A program made the position numbers and the translations under genes. The notes beneath the pieces are model-generated. The model saw nothing but the letters and a program-made list of their open reading frames with translations, was not told where the DNA came from and did not search any database. Shown piece by piece: positions 27,992 to 36,367 of a stretch of DNA of 64,000 nt; positions within the stretch are counted from its first letter, which is position 1; the number at the start of each line of letters is the position of its first letter. Source of the stretch: Gymnodinialimonas ulvae (GTDB lineage Bacteria > Pseudomonadota > Alphaproteobacteria > Rhodobacterales > Rhodobacteraceae); the NCBI RefSeq assembly GCF_037543845.1, contig NZ_JBBIFX010000001.1, positions 1,957,570 through 2,021,569 of the forward strand, read 5' to 3'.

Positions 27992-29185
27992 ATGACCAAT
28001 CCCTTCCTCGACAAAGCCCGCGCGCTGGCCCCTGCTTTTGCCGAACGCGCCGCCCATTGGGACCGCACCCGAAGCTATCCGTGGCCCAATGTCGCCGAGC
28101 TGACCGAGGCGGGCCTTATGGGCATGACCATCCCCACGGAATACGGCGGCAAGGGCGCCTCCTATCTGGATGTCGTCGAGGTCGTCGAAGAAATCGCACG
28201 CGGCTGCACGCTGACCGCCCGCATCGTGGTCGAGGCCAACATGGGCGGCATTTCCGCCGTCATGGCCTATGGCACCCACGCGCAGAAAGCCCATTGCGCG
28301 CCGATCGTGCTGGCCGGGGACAAGTCCGCCATCTGCATCACCGAACCCGAGGCCGGATCGGCCGCGACCGAGATGCAGACGACCGCCCGCAAACGCGGCG
28401 ACAGCTACATCCTCAACGGCACCAAGCATTGGATCACCGGTGGCGGCGTCTCCAAGCTGCATCTCATCTTCGCCCGTGTCTTCGACGAGGCCGGGGCCGA
28501 GCAGGGCATCGGCGGTTTCATCGTCCATATCGACCCTGCCAATCCGCCATCGGGTTTCGAGATCGCGGGTCGTGAGCATACCATGGGCTTGTGCGGCATG
28601 CCCGAGGCGACCTTGCATTTCAAAGATCTCGACGTGCATGAAAACTGGCTGGTGCAGCCGCCTTCGGGCCTGCGCCGTGGCTTTGCCGATCTGATGAATG
28701 CCTATAATTCCCAACGGGTTGGCGCGGGCACTATTGCGATGGGGGTCGCCGCGGGGGCGCTGGATCGCGCCAAGCAATACCTCCTCGACCGTCATCAATT
28801 CGGCCGCCCGCTCTCTGAATTTCAGGGCCTGCAATGGATGGTCGCCGACGCCGACACCCAACTCCACGCCGCGCGCCTTCTTCTGCAAGATGCAGCGCGC
28901 TCCAGCGACCCCTTCCCGGACATGACCAAGGCCGCCCGCGCCAAACTCTTCGCCTCCGAGGCCGCCATCAAGATCGTCAACGACGCCCTGCAAATGTTCG
29001 GCGCGCGCGGCTATTCCGACGCCGAACCGCTGGAACGCATGTACCGCGACGTCCGCATGTTCACCATCGGCGGCGGCACCGCCCAGATCCTGCGCACCCA
29101 GGTTGCCGGTGCTGCGCTGGGGATCAAAACGCCGCAAGGACGCGACGCCTACGCCCCAAGTCCGGAACGCTTCGCGGCGGAGTAA
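27992..29185 (+). CDS. acyl-CoA dehydrogenase family protein
   Basis: 397 residues with all three family domains: the helical N-terminus, the CITEPEAGSAATEMQTTA signature and WITGGG in the beta domain, and the C-terminal RHQFGRPLSEFQGLQWMVAD and QMFGARGYSDAEPLERMYRDVR blocks. It is an FAD enzyme that introduces an alpha-beta double bond into an acyl-CoA. Catalytic Glu is likely the one in EPLERMYRD. The substrate is unknown; the divergent LysR gene suggests inducible catabolism. GAGGC precedes ATG 27992. Confidence 0.93.
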   Translation: MTNPFLDKARALAPAFAERAAHWDRTRSYPWPNVAELTEAGLMGMTIPTEYGGKGASYLDVVEVVEEIARGCTLTARIVVEANMGGISAVMAYGTHAQKAHCAPIVLAGDKSAICITEPEAGSAATEMQTTARKRGDSYILNGTKHWITGGGVSKLHLIFARVFDEAGAEQGIGGFIVHIDPANPPSGFEIAGREHTMGLCGMPEATLHFKDLDVHENWLVQPPSGLRRGFADLMNAYNSQRVGAGTIAMGVAAGALDRAKQYLLDRHQFGRPLSEFQGLQWMVADADTQLHAARLLLQDAARSSDPFPDMTKAARAKLFASEAAIKIVNDALQMFGARGYSDAEPLERMYRDVRMFTIGGGTAQILRTQVAGAALGIKTPQGRDAYAPSPERFAAE

Positions 29186-29192
29186 GGCTAAA

Positions 29193-29336
29193 GCCCCGCC
29201 ATCGACGGGCCCGGGGTCGGCGATCCCGAACGGTCAAGCCTCGCACTTTATGACCCCAACACCATAACGCGTCCAAGACGGCGCACCCGGCCCGACCAAA
29301 TCGCCGGGCCAAGGCAGGGCCCGTCGATGGCGGGGC
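29193..29336. repeat. 20-bp perfect inverted repeat with 104-nt spacer
   Basis: GCCCCGCCATCGACGGGCCC at 29193-29212 is exactly reverse-complemented at 29317-29336. Inside it a further 7-bp pair (29218-29224 with 29300-29306) extends the possible stem after an internal loop. It starts eight bases after the acyl-CoA dehydrogenase stop, so it could fold as a long 3' hairpin or be a small mobile-repeat relic. Confidence 0.75.
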
Positions 29337-29807
29337 CGCTGCGCGGCTGCAAACCCGCGCCCCGTGCTCCATTCGTAACGTGGCGCCCCAAACGCCCCCC
29401 CAAAGCCCCCCCAGTCCTGCGTGTACTCAGACCGCAAATATCCGGCCGGCTTTCCCTTCCGGTCACAGCATGATCATCGCGTCTTGGTGGACCATGATTT
29501 GATCGGCAATCCCCCTATCCCGTTCGGGGTTGTCCCTTTTGACATCCGCGACACGCCGTCAAGCGATCGCACGCTGCCGGACTTTGCTCAGGACAACCCG
29601 TGCGCCAACCGGCAATTCACCATCTCCTTGCGCCTTCGCAATGCCCCCCTTCCCACATCGCCCCAAATCCCCTACACCTGCCGCCACACACCTGTCCCCA
29701 AAAGGACCATCGACATGGATCACCCAACGCGGGCCTAAGCCCTTCAACCGTGGTTATCGACAAATCCGTTAACCATCAGAACCGTTGAAAATCATAGGGT
29801 TGCGCCT

Positions 29808-29825
29808 TTGTGTACGCGTGCACAA
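29808..29825. promoter_or_regulatory. palindromic operator candidate before the MATE gene
   Basis: TTGTGTACGCGTGCACAA is an 18-bp palindrome with one mismatched pair and a central CG, 41 bp upstream of the MATE start. The form suits a LacI- or TetR-type dimeric repressor. No matching regulator gene is adjacent. Confidence 0.45.
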
Positions 29826-29866
29826 GCCGCGCCGCCCCCACGCCGGACCGCTCCGGCAGGTGACCC

Positions 29867-31195
29867 ATGACTGACCAAACCATTCTCCCCGACGCCACCA
29901 CGCGCGCCGAAATCCGGCCCCTTGTGCGCCTTTCCGTGCCCCTCATGGCAGGCCTCGCCGCTGCCCTTCTGATCGGGGTCATCGACACTGTGATGATCTC
30001 GCCGCTCGGCACCGTGCCGCTGGCCGCGGCCGGCATCACAACCGCCGTCCTGATCATCCTGATCTCCGCGCTCTGGGGCCTGATCACCGTCATCTCGGTG
30101 CAGATCAGTCAGGCCGACGGCGCCCGCGATCCCGCCCGCGTGGCCGTGGCCCTGCGCTCCGGCCTGCTGCTCTGCGCGCTCGGCGGCGGCGGCGCGACGC
30201 TGATCATGCTTGCACTGTACCCCACACTCGGCCCTCTCGGCCAACCGCCCGAAGTCCTGGCCATCCTGCTGCCGTACTGGGCCTCCATGGCGCTCTGGAT
30301 TGTGCCGTTCACGTTGTTTTTCGGCCTAAAATCGCTCTGGGATGCTATCGACCGCCCCTGGGTCGCGGTCGCGCTCAGCTACATCGGCGTGCTTGTGAAC
30401 ATCCCCGCCAATTACACCTTTATCCACATCTTCGATTGGGGCCTCCTGGGCGCGGGGCTCGCCTCTGTCCTCTCGCAATCCTGTTCCCTTATGACCGCCG
30501 CCCTCGTGCTGTGGAAAGCGCCATCGATGGCGCCCTACCGCCAACGCGTCGTGGTCGCGTGGTCCGACGTCCGCAACCAGTTCAAACAGGGCCTGCCGCT
30601 GTGCATCGGCTACGCGGGCGAAGGCGGGGCCTATGCGATTGTCGGCGTCATGATGGGCTGGCTCGGGGCCGAGGCACTCGCCGCGCATCAGATCGTCAAT
30701 GCGCTCGCTGGCGTAGCCTACATGATCCCGCTCGGCATGGCCGGGGCCGCCTCGATCCGCGTGGGACAGGCCGTGGGCTCCGCTCGCACCGCCCGCCTGC
30801 GCCCGATCCTGAAGGCCTCCTTCGGCCTGGTGATCCTGTGGCAGGCGCTGGCCGCCGCCGTGTTCGTGATCGGCGGCAACTGGCTTGCGACGCTGATGTC
30901 CGATGACCCGGCGGTGATCGCGCTGGCGACGCTACTGTTTCTGCTGGTGGCCCTTTTGCAGATCGCCGATGGGGTGCAGGGCGTCTCGCTCGGCGCCTTG
31001 CGCGGGATGTCCGACAACACCTGGCCCTCGCTCCTGACGCTCATCGCCTATTGGCCACTGGCGCTTCCGGCCAGCTACCTCTTCGGCTTCGTCCTCGATT
31101 TTGGCGCGGCGGGGGTCTGGGCGGGCTATCTGCTGGGGTTGGCGGTCGCGGCCATCATGTTGCCGCTGCGGTTCTGGCGCCTGACCGCGCCCTGA
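29867..31195 (+). CDS. MATE-family efflux transporter
   Basis: 442 residues with twelve hydrophobic segments and MATE features (LSVPLMAGLAAALLIGVIDTVMIS at the N-terminus, LPLCIGYAGEGGAYAI and GAASIRVGQAVGS at the half repeat). The family exports cationic drugs or metabolites using sodium or protons. AGGTGA precedes the ATG. DinF/NorM-type subfamily cannot be fixed by eye. Confidence 0.9.
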   Translation: MTDQTILPDATTRAEIRPLVRLSVPLMAGLAAALLIGVIDTVMISPLGTVPLAAAGITTAVLIILISALWGLITVISVQISQADGARDPARVAVALRSGLLLCALGGGGATLIMLALYPTLGPLGQPPEVLAILLPYWASMALWIVPFTLFFGLKSLWDAIDRPWVAVALSYIGVLVNIPANYTFIHIFDWGLLGAGLASVLSQSCSLMTAALVLWKAPSMAPYRQRVVVAWSDVRNQFKQGLPLCIGYAGEGGAYAIVGVMMGWLGAEALAAHQIVNALAGVAYMIPLGMAGAASIRVGQAVGSARTARLRPILKASFGLVILWQALAAAVFVIGGNWLATLMSDDPAVIALATLLFLLVALLQIADGVQGVSLGALRGMSDNTWPSLLTLIAYWPLALPASYLFGFVLDFGAAGVWAGYLLGLAVAAIMLPLRFWRLTAP

Positions 31196-31221
31196 CCCGG
31201 CCTTGCAACGCCTCTGTGGGC

Positions 31222-31413
31222 TCAGTCCCGCAGATGCGCGTTGCGGCGCTCGAAAATCACGAACCACGCCAACAGAACGAACATCGGATGCGTCAGCCCG
31301 CCCGAAAAAATCAGGGCGAGGATCCAGATCGGCGCGATCACGATCCCAAGGATCACGCGCCCGGCCAAAAAGATCGACAGGGGCGGCAGCAAGATGGCGA
31401 GCAAATAGTTCAT
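31222..31413 (-). CDS. small Pmp3/YqaE-like membrane protein
   Basis: 63 residues, nearly all hydrophobic: NYLLAILLPPLSIFLAGR resembles the start of the Pmp3/UPF0057 family (LLAILLPPLAVFL), followed by a second segment and a basic tail FERRNAHLRD. Two transmembrane helices. It is convergent with the MATE gene. Pmp3 proteins affect membrane potential and stress tolerance; here the assignment rests on the N-terminal motif alone. Confidence 0.6.
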   Translation of the reverse strand: MNYLLAILLPPLSIFLAGRVILGIVIAPIWILALIFSGGLTHPMFVLLAWFVIFERRNAHLRD

Positions 31414-31553
31414 GACCCCTATGTGGGCACGCGGCGCCCCCGGGTCCACCCCCCACATCTGGCCCGCGCGGGAAAACAGGACCACCTTTCCCCGCCCGCT
31501 TGATTTCCGCCCGCCCTTGCCGCAAACGGTGCCCGACAAACACGGAGCCCCCC

Positions 31554-32357
31554 ATGACCCGCCCCAATACCCGGATCGACGACACCTTCGCCCGCCTTGC
31601 CGCTGACGGAAAGAAGGCCTTCGTCTCCTACATCATGGCGGGCGATCCCGATTATGACACCGCACTGGCCATCTTGAAGGGCCTGCCGAGCGCGGGCGTC
31701 GACATCATCGAACTGGGCCTGCCGTTCACCGACCCAATGGCCGACGGCTCCACCATCCAACTCGCCGGGCAACGCGCGCTAGAAGCTGGCATGACACTCG
31801 ACAAGACCCTGCAGATGGTCCGTGCGTTCCGTGCCGAAGATCCGACAACACCGATCGTCCTCATGGGCTATTACAACCCGATCTACTCGCGGGGTGTTGA
31901 AAACTTCCTGACCGACGCGCGCGAGGCGGGCATCGACGGGCTCATCGTCGTCGACCTGCCCCCTGAAGAGGATGATGAGCTGTGCATCCCCGCGCAGGCC
32001 GCGGGCCTCAATTTCATCCGCCTCGCAACGCCCACCACCGATGACGCACGCCTGCCGGCGGTTCTGACAAATACGTCGGGCTTTGTTTACTACGTTTCGA
32101 TCACCGGCATCACCGGCGCCGCCGCGGCCGAGGCCAGTGACGTCGGCCCCGAGGTAGCGCGCATCAAGGCCAAGACCGACCTGCCCGTCATCGTGGGCTT
32201 CGGCATCCGCACGCCCGAAGTCGCGCAATCCATCGCCGCTGTTGCCGATGGCTGCGTTGTGGGCTCGGCCATCGTGTCGGAAATCGCCGATGGCAAACCG
32301 CTGGACGAGGTGCTGGCCTTCGTCAAAAGCCTCGCAGACGGCGCGCATCGGGCCTGA
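31554..32357 (+). CDS. trpA: tryptophan synthase alpha subunit
   Basis: 267 residues with the TrpA motifs IELGLPFTDPMADG (catalytic Glu and Asp region), MGYYNPIYSRG, DGLIVVDLPPEE (second catalytic Asp), YYVSITGITG and VGFGIRTPE. It cleaves indole-3-glycerol phosphate to indole for TrpB. trpB and trpF lie 12-14 kb away on the other strand, so the trp genes are split. A diverged copy of its last 43 codons lies at 33082-33210. Confidence 0.97.
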   Translation: MTRPNTRIDDTFARLAADGKKAFVSYIMAGDPDYDTALAILKGLPSAGVDIIELGLPFTDPMADGSTIQLAGQRALEAGMTLDKTLQMVRAFRAEDPTTPIVLMGYYNPIYSRGVENFLTDAREAGIDGLIVVDLPPEEDDELCIPAQAAGLNFIRLATPTTDDARLPAVLTNTSGFVYYVSITGITGAAAAEASDVGPEVARIKAKTDLPVIVGFGIRTPEVAQSIAAVADGCVVGSAIVSEIADGKPLDEVLAFVKSLADGAHRA

Positions 32358-32452
32358 CCCGCAAACGTCGCGGTTTCGCCACAATTTTAACCCTTTAGCC
32401 CGGTCCAATGCTGCTCACTGCCTTGGCACACTCGACGGGGTAAGGGACGCAT

Positions 32453-33115
32453 ATGAAACTCTGGAACACAAAACTTGCGCTTGCGATCGGCGCGACATGG
32501 CTTGGCGTCGCCGCGCAGGCCGCGACCGTGACCCCCCTCAACTCATTCTCCGACTTCCGCTCCGCCGCGATCTACAGCAATGATTTCGAAACCACGCTGA
32601 ACACGTCGGAAATCACGATCAATCCCACTGCACAGCGCTTCCTTGCGCGCTTTGTCACGCGTGGCGTCACCTCCTCGGGTGGGATCGTGGCAACCGAACG
32701 GCGCCGCGATGCGCCGATGCGATTCTCTTTCAACATTGCGCAGCCGGTCTTTGAGGTCGGCATGTTCTTCGGCAATGACGACTTCAACTACATCTTCGAT
32801 GCCGTCCTCGAAGTCTTCGACATCAACAACGCGCCCCTTGGATCGGTCCGTGTCGGGGCCAACCGCAACGATTTTGCCGACCAGTTCATCGGCCTGCGCA
32901 GCGATACGGCCATCGGCTACGGCGCCATCCACTACTCGCAACCCGGCGCGCGCAACCTGCGGATCACCATCGACGATCTGACCATCGGCGCGGATGCCCC
33001 GCCCGCGGTCATCCCGCTGCCCGCATCCCTGCCGCTGTTGCTGGCCGGGATCGCCGGGTTGGGCCTATGGCGGCGTCGGCGTCCATCGCTGCAATCGCCG
33101 AAAGCTGCGTCGTAG
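32453..33115 (+). CDS. VPLPA-CTERM sorting-domain protein
   Basis: 220 residues: signal peptide (GVAAQA), an extracellular beta-rich body with no named domain, and a C-terminal VIPLPASLPLLLAGIAGLGLWRRRR, the VPLPA-CTERM anchor (motif, transmembrane helix, Arg cluster) processed by exosortase-type systems in Rhodobacterales. The last 11 codons after the Arg cluster are read out of frame from a trpA 3' remnant, so the C-terminal tail is a chance extension. It lies in the interval between trpA and its partial duplicate. An AAGGGA site precedes the ATG. Confidence 0.85.
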   Translation: MKLWNTKLALAIGATWLGVAAQAATVTPLNSFSDFRSAAIYSNDFETTLNTSEITINPTAQRFLARFVTRGVTSSGGIVATERRRDAPMRFSFNIAQPVFEVGMFFGNDDFNYIFDAVLEVFDINNAPLGSVRVGANRNDFADQFIGLRSDTAIGYGAIHYSQPGARNLRITIDDLTIGADAPPAVIPLPASLPLLLAGIAGLGLWRRRRPSLQSPKAAS

Positions 33116-33210
33116 GCACTGCCATCGTCGCCAAGATCGCCGCCGGAGAACCCACCGAGGACGTGCTGGCCTTGGTGAAAACCTTGGCCAACGGAGCGCA
33201 TCGGGGGTGA
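33082..33210 (+). pseudogene. trpA: duplicated, diverged 3' end of trpA
   Basis: In the frame of 33082 the sequence reads SIAAIAESCVVG, later TAIVAKIAAGEP and LANGAHRG, then TGA. Aligned without gaps to the end of TrpA (SIAAVADGCVVG to GAHRA), 27 of 42 residues match by my count. There is no TrpA upstream of it; instead it is joined to the end of the VPLPA-CTERM gene. It is therefore a gene fragment left by duplication or by insertion with a replacement 3' end. Confidence 0.85.
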
Positions 33211-33294
33211 CACTCCCCCGTTTTGCCGCAAAACGCCCATAGAATTACCGCCGCCCTCACGCTTCCTTCCCAAAATCCAAGGAAGCGCGCGCCG

Positions 33295-33873
33295 GTGCCA
33301 CAAGATATCCATCCCCGCCTGGGTCTCAACATTCCCCCCGCGATCGGCTTGCTCGTTTTTGCGCTCGTCCCGGCATATGTGGCGTATATTCACCTCAAGC
33401 ACGGTGGCCTCGCCAGCATTCTCTATTGGCATCCCGTTGTTTACCTGATCGCTGCCACGGGCCTCCTGTTCGCCGCCGTCGCCGCCTATCTGCTCCTCTC
33501 GCCTCAGCGGGTCGGGGTCGATATCCGGTTTCACCAAACCGGCTTCATACTCCACATTCGGGCGTATTTTCGCACAGACCGGGAATTCACCTTCGATTGG
33601 GCCGATATCGAGACCATCGCCTTGATCCAAGGGCCGCGCGGCCCCCGCGCCTTCAGGATCACCGCGAAAAACAAAGTCCGCGCACAATTCGATGAGAACC
33701 TCATCAACGTCAAAGCCAAGGACGCCCTGTCCCGCTTTGAAGACGCCGCCAAAATCGCGGGCTATCGCCTGGAAGGTGCCCAGGATTTCGATGTCTTCGT
33801 GATGGGAAAAAAGAGCTGGCGAGTTGTGCCCATCGCTTGGGTCAATGCCGCCCGCTCGGGGGCAAGCGTCTAG
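33295..33873 (+). CDS. membrane protein with PH-like C-terminal domain, hypothetical
   Basis: 192 residues. Two hydrophobic segments (about 13-33 and 48-68) are followed by a soluble domain (VGVDIRFHQTGFILHIR, later FTFDWADIETIALIQGPRG and KAKDALSRFEDAAKIAGY) that resembles bacterial PH-like/YcxB-type folds. I chose GTG 33295, which has AAGGAAG about nine bases upstream, over the longer ATG frame. No known function. Confidence 0.6.
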   Translation: MPQDIHPRLGLNIPPAIGLLVFALVPAYVAYIHLKHGGLASILYWHPVVYLIAATGLLFAAVAAYLLLSPQRVGVDIRFHQTGFILHIRAYFRTDREFTFDWADIETIALIQGPRGPRAFRITAKNKVRAQFDENLINVKAKDALSRFEDAAKIAGYRLEGAQDFDVFVMGKKSWRVVPIAWVNAARSGASV

Positions 33874-33897
33874 CCCATAGACTCGCCGCACCATCAT

Positions 33898-33916
33898 TGG
33901 TAAGGATTTCTTACCA
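33898..33916. promoter_or_regulatory. GntR/FadR-type operator upstream of lldD
   Basis: TGGTAAG-GATTT-CTTACCA, perfect 7-bp arms, ends 19 bases before the lldD start codon. The TGGT...ACCA ends are like those of FadR-subfamily operators such as LldR/PdhR sites. Binding there would block transcription or ribosome entry. Confidence 0.6.
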
Positions 33917-33935
33917 CATTGCGGAGCGGTCAAAA

Positions 33936-35108
33936 ATGCCAGTCATCACCGAGATCGAGGACCTCAAGCGTATCTACAAACGCCGCGTGCCCAAGATGTT
34001 CTACGATTACGCCGAATCCGGGTCATGGACCGAGCAGACCTTCCGCGAAAACGTCAGCGATTTCGGCTTGATACGCCTGCGACAGCGCATCGCCAAGGAT
34101 ATGGCGGGCCGCTCCACCGCGACGCGGATGTTGGGCCAGGATGTCTCCATGCCCGTGGCTCTCGCGCCCGTCGGCCTCACCGGCATGCAATGCGCCGACG
34201 GAGAGATCAAAGCCGCCCGCGCCGCCGAGCGCTTCGGCGTGCCCTTCACTCTGTCTACAATGTCGATTTGCTCCATCGAAGACGTCGCCGAGCACACGCA
34301 AAAACCCTTCTGGTTTCAGGTGTACACGCTCAAGGATGATGATTTCATGAAGCGTCTTTTCGCCCGCGCGCAGGATGCGAAATGCTCTGCTTTGGTGATC
34401 ACCGTCGACCTGCAGATCATGGGTCAGCGCCACAAGGACATCAAGAACGGCCTCTCCGCGCCGCCAAAACTGACGCCGAAATCCATCGCCAACATGATGA
34501 CGAAGGTGCCCTGGGGCCTTGAGATGCTCGGGACCAAGCGGCGCTTTTTCGGCAATATCGTGGGCCACGCCGACGGTGTGACAGACCCCGGATCGCTGTC
34601 GTCCTGGACCGCCGAGGCCTTCGATCCAAGCCTTAACTGGGAACGCATCAAGGAGTTCCGCAGCTGGTGGGACGGCCCCGTGATCCTCAAGGGCATTCTT
34701 GATGAAGAGGATGCAAAACAAGCACTTAACGTCGGTGCCGATGCGATTGTCGTGTCAAATCACGGCGGTCGGCAGCTTGACGGCGCGCTGTCCTCGATCC
34801 GCATGTTGCCCCGCATCATGGATGTGGTCGGCGACAAGATGGAGGTCCATCTCGACAGCGGCATCCGCTCGGGTCAGGACGTGCTCAAGGCCATGGCCCT
34901 CGGTGCGCAAGGCACGATGATCGGCCGCGCCTTCGTCTACGGCCTCGGCGCCATGGGACAAGCCGGTGTGACGCGGGCGCTTGAGGTTATCCACAAGGAA
35001 CTCGACACCTCCATGGGCCTTTGCGGGGAACGCAGTATCGCGGATCTGGGATACCATAACCTCTTGGTGCCAAAAGACTTCCACGATCATTGGGTGCAGC
35101 CCGCCTAG
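33936..35108 (+). CDS. lldD: L-lactate dehydrogenase (FMN, cytochrome-type)
   Basis: 390 residues of the FMN 2-hydroxyacid dehydrogenase family: KMFYDYAESGSWTEQT start, TVDLQIMGQRHKD, GPVILKGILDEEDA, SNHGGRQLDG with the catalytic His/Arg, and LDSGIRSGQDVLKA. It oxidises L-lactate to pyruvate, passing electrons to the respiratory chain. The start at 33936 follows GCGGAGCGG. The stop overlaps that of the convergent MFS gene by 4 bp. A related but less canonical paralogue ends the hps operon. Confidence 0.93.
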   Translation: MPVITEIEDLKRIYKRRVPKMFYDYAESGSWTEQTFRENVSDFGLIRLRQRIAKDMAGRSTATRMLGQDVSMPVALAPVGLTGMQCADGEIKAARAAERFGVPFTLSTMSICSIEDVAEHTQKPFWFQVYTLKDDDFMKRLFARAQDAKCSALVITVDLQIMGQRHKDIKNGLSAPPKLTPKSIANMMTKVPWGLEMLGTKRRFFGNIVGHADGVTDPGSLSSWTAEAFDPSLNWERIKEFRSWWDGPVILKGILDEEDAKQALNVGADAIVVSNHGGRQLDGALSSIRMLPRIMDVVGDKMEVHLDSGIRSGQDVLKAMALGAQGTMIGRAFVYGLGAMGQAGVTRALEVIHKELDTSMGLCGERSIADLGYHNLLVPKDFHDHWVQPA

Positions 35109-36235
35109 CGGCGCTGCAACGCCTGCACCATGAACGGGGATGCCAGCGCAAGCACCGCCACCACGGCAAAGGCCACGCGCAGGCCGAAGCTGTCCGACAC
35201 AAAACCCATCACCATGGGGGCAAGGAAAAACGCGGCGAAGCCGATCACGTTGACCCGGGCCACAGCCGTCGCCCGGTGCGCGCGCGGCACCAATCGCCCC
35301 ACCAGCGCCAGCGCCAGCGGGCCTACGACCGACACACCCAGTCCCATGAGGCCGAAGCCCACGTAGGCCACCACAGGCGTCGGTGCCAGCGCGGCAATCA
35401 GGGCGCCGATGCAGGCAATGCCCGACCCCCATGCGATGATCGTCCGGTCCGTCACGCGCCCCGATACGGCCTGCCCCGAAAACCGTCCCGCCGCCATGGT
35501 CAGGCCAAGGATGGCCGGGCCCAACGCCCCTTCCGCAGGGTTGCCGCCAAGGGTCCTTTCGATGTGCAGCGCCGACCAGGATTCCACCACCGCCTCCACG
35601 AAAAACGCGGTCAAGACGATGCCCCCGCACAGCAGCACGATGACCATGGGCAGATGCACGCTGCGCCTTTCATCCTCGTCCACCGGATGCACCTCCATCC
35701 GCATGAACCACGCGCTTGCGATAACCAACACGCTCAGCGTGGCGAAGACTGTGACCGGCGCGATGCCCGCCTCTCGCGTGAAGCCCGTGGCGATGGCGCT
35801 CAGGGCATAAGCCACTGAAAACATGCCGTGGTTGGCGTTCATCAGGGGTTTGCCCGTCTCGGTCTCCAACTCGGACACCCGCGCGTTCGACACGATATCA
35901 AGGACCCCCGAGGTCAGCCCCAATGCCACCATTGCACTGAAGAAGACGACCGGCGTCGTCACCACACCCGGGATCAGATAGGCCAACGCCAGCAACACCG
36001 CCGAGACCGGCAATGACCAGGCCTGCAGCCTGCGGTCAAACGCCGGAGCCAGCCACATCGTCAGCAACAGGCCGATCGGGCTGCCCAACAAGACCAACCC
36101 GAACAACGCGTCATCGGCGCCGATCTGGTCCTTCAACACCGGCACATGGGCCGCGAAACTGCCCCAGAACAAACCCATTGCCACGAAACCCAACATGGCA
36201 CGGCGCGAGATCGAAAGGGCGGGCAGAACACTCAT
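35105..36235 (-). CDS. MFS transporter
   Basis: 376 residues with twelve hydrophobic segments: GLFWGSFAAHVPVLKDQIGADD start, then GSPIGLLLTMWL and a second-half NPAEGALGPAILGLTMAAGRFSGQ. The ATG at 36235 is preferred over an upstream frame extending to 36295. The layout resembles the YbjJ/fucose-permease-like MFS group with SxxxHVPxLK near the N-terminus. Substrate unknown. Confidence 0.85.
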   Translation of the reverse strand: MSVLPALSISRRAMLGFVAMGLFWGSFAAHVPVLKDQIGADDALFGLVLLGSPIGLLLTMWLAPAFDRRLQAWSLPVSAVLLALAYLIPGVVTTPVVFFSAMVALGLTSGVLDIVSNARVSELETETGKPLMNANHGMFSVAYALSAIATGFTREAGIAPVTVFATLSVLVIASAWFMRMEVHPVDEDERRSVHLPMVIVLLCGGIVLTAFFVEAVVESWSALHIERTLGGNPAEGALGPAILGLTMAAGRFSGQAVSGRVTDRTIIAWGSGIACIGALIAALAPTPVVAYVGFGLMGLGVSVVGPLALALVGRLVPRAHRATAVARVNVIGFAAFFLAPMVMGFVSDSFGLRVAFAVVAVLALASPFMVQALQRR

Positions 36236-36367
36236 GCGCGAAGCCGTCGCACGGACCCACGCCCCCCGCAAGTGGGGTCTTTTCAAACCGCCCAACCTCG
36301 CCTATACGCGCGTCTTCATATCACGGGCCGACACCCTTGGAGGCGGCCCACAATTAGGAGAATAGCA

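Larger units (their letters stand above)
29186..29866. other. 681-bp gene-free region
   Basis: I find no credible coding frame: the frames present lack ribosome sites and family-like sequence. It contains the long inverted repeat at 29193-29336 and, near its right end, a near-perfect palindrome at 29808-29825 before the MATE gene. Confidence 0.5.

Noticed and set aside
29421..29738. Plus-strand frame of 105 codons downstream of acyl-CoA dehydrogenase
   Set aside because: Pro/Thr-rich with no recognisable domain or ribosome site.
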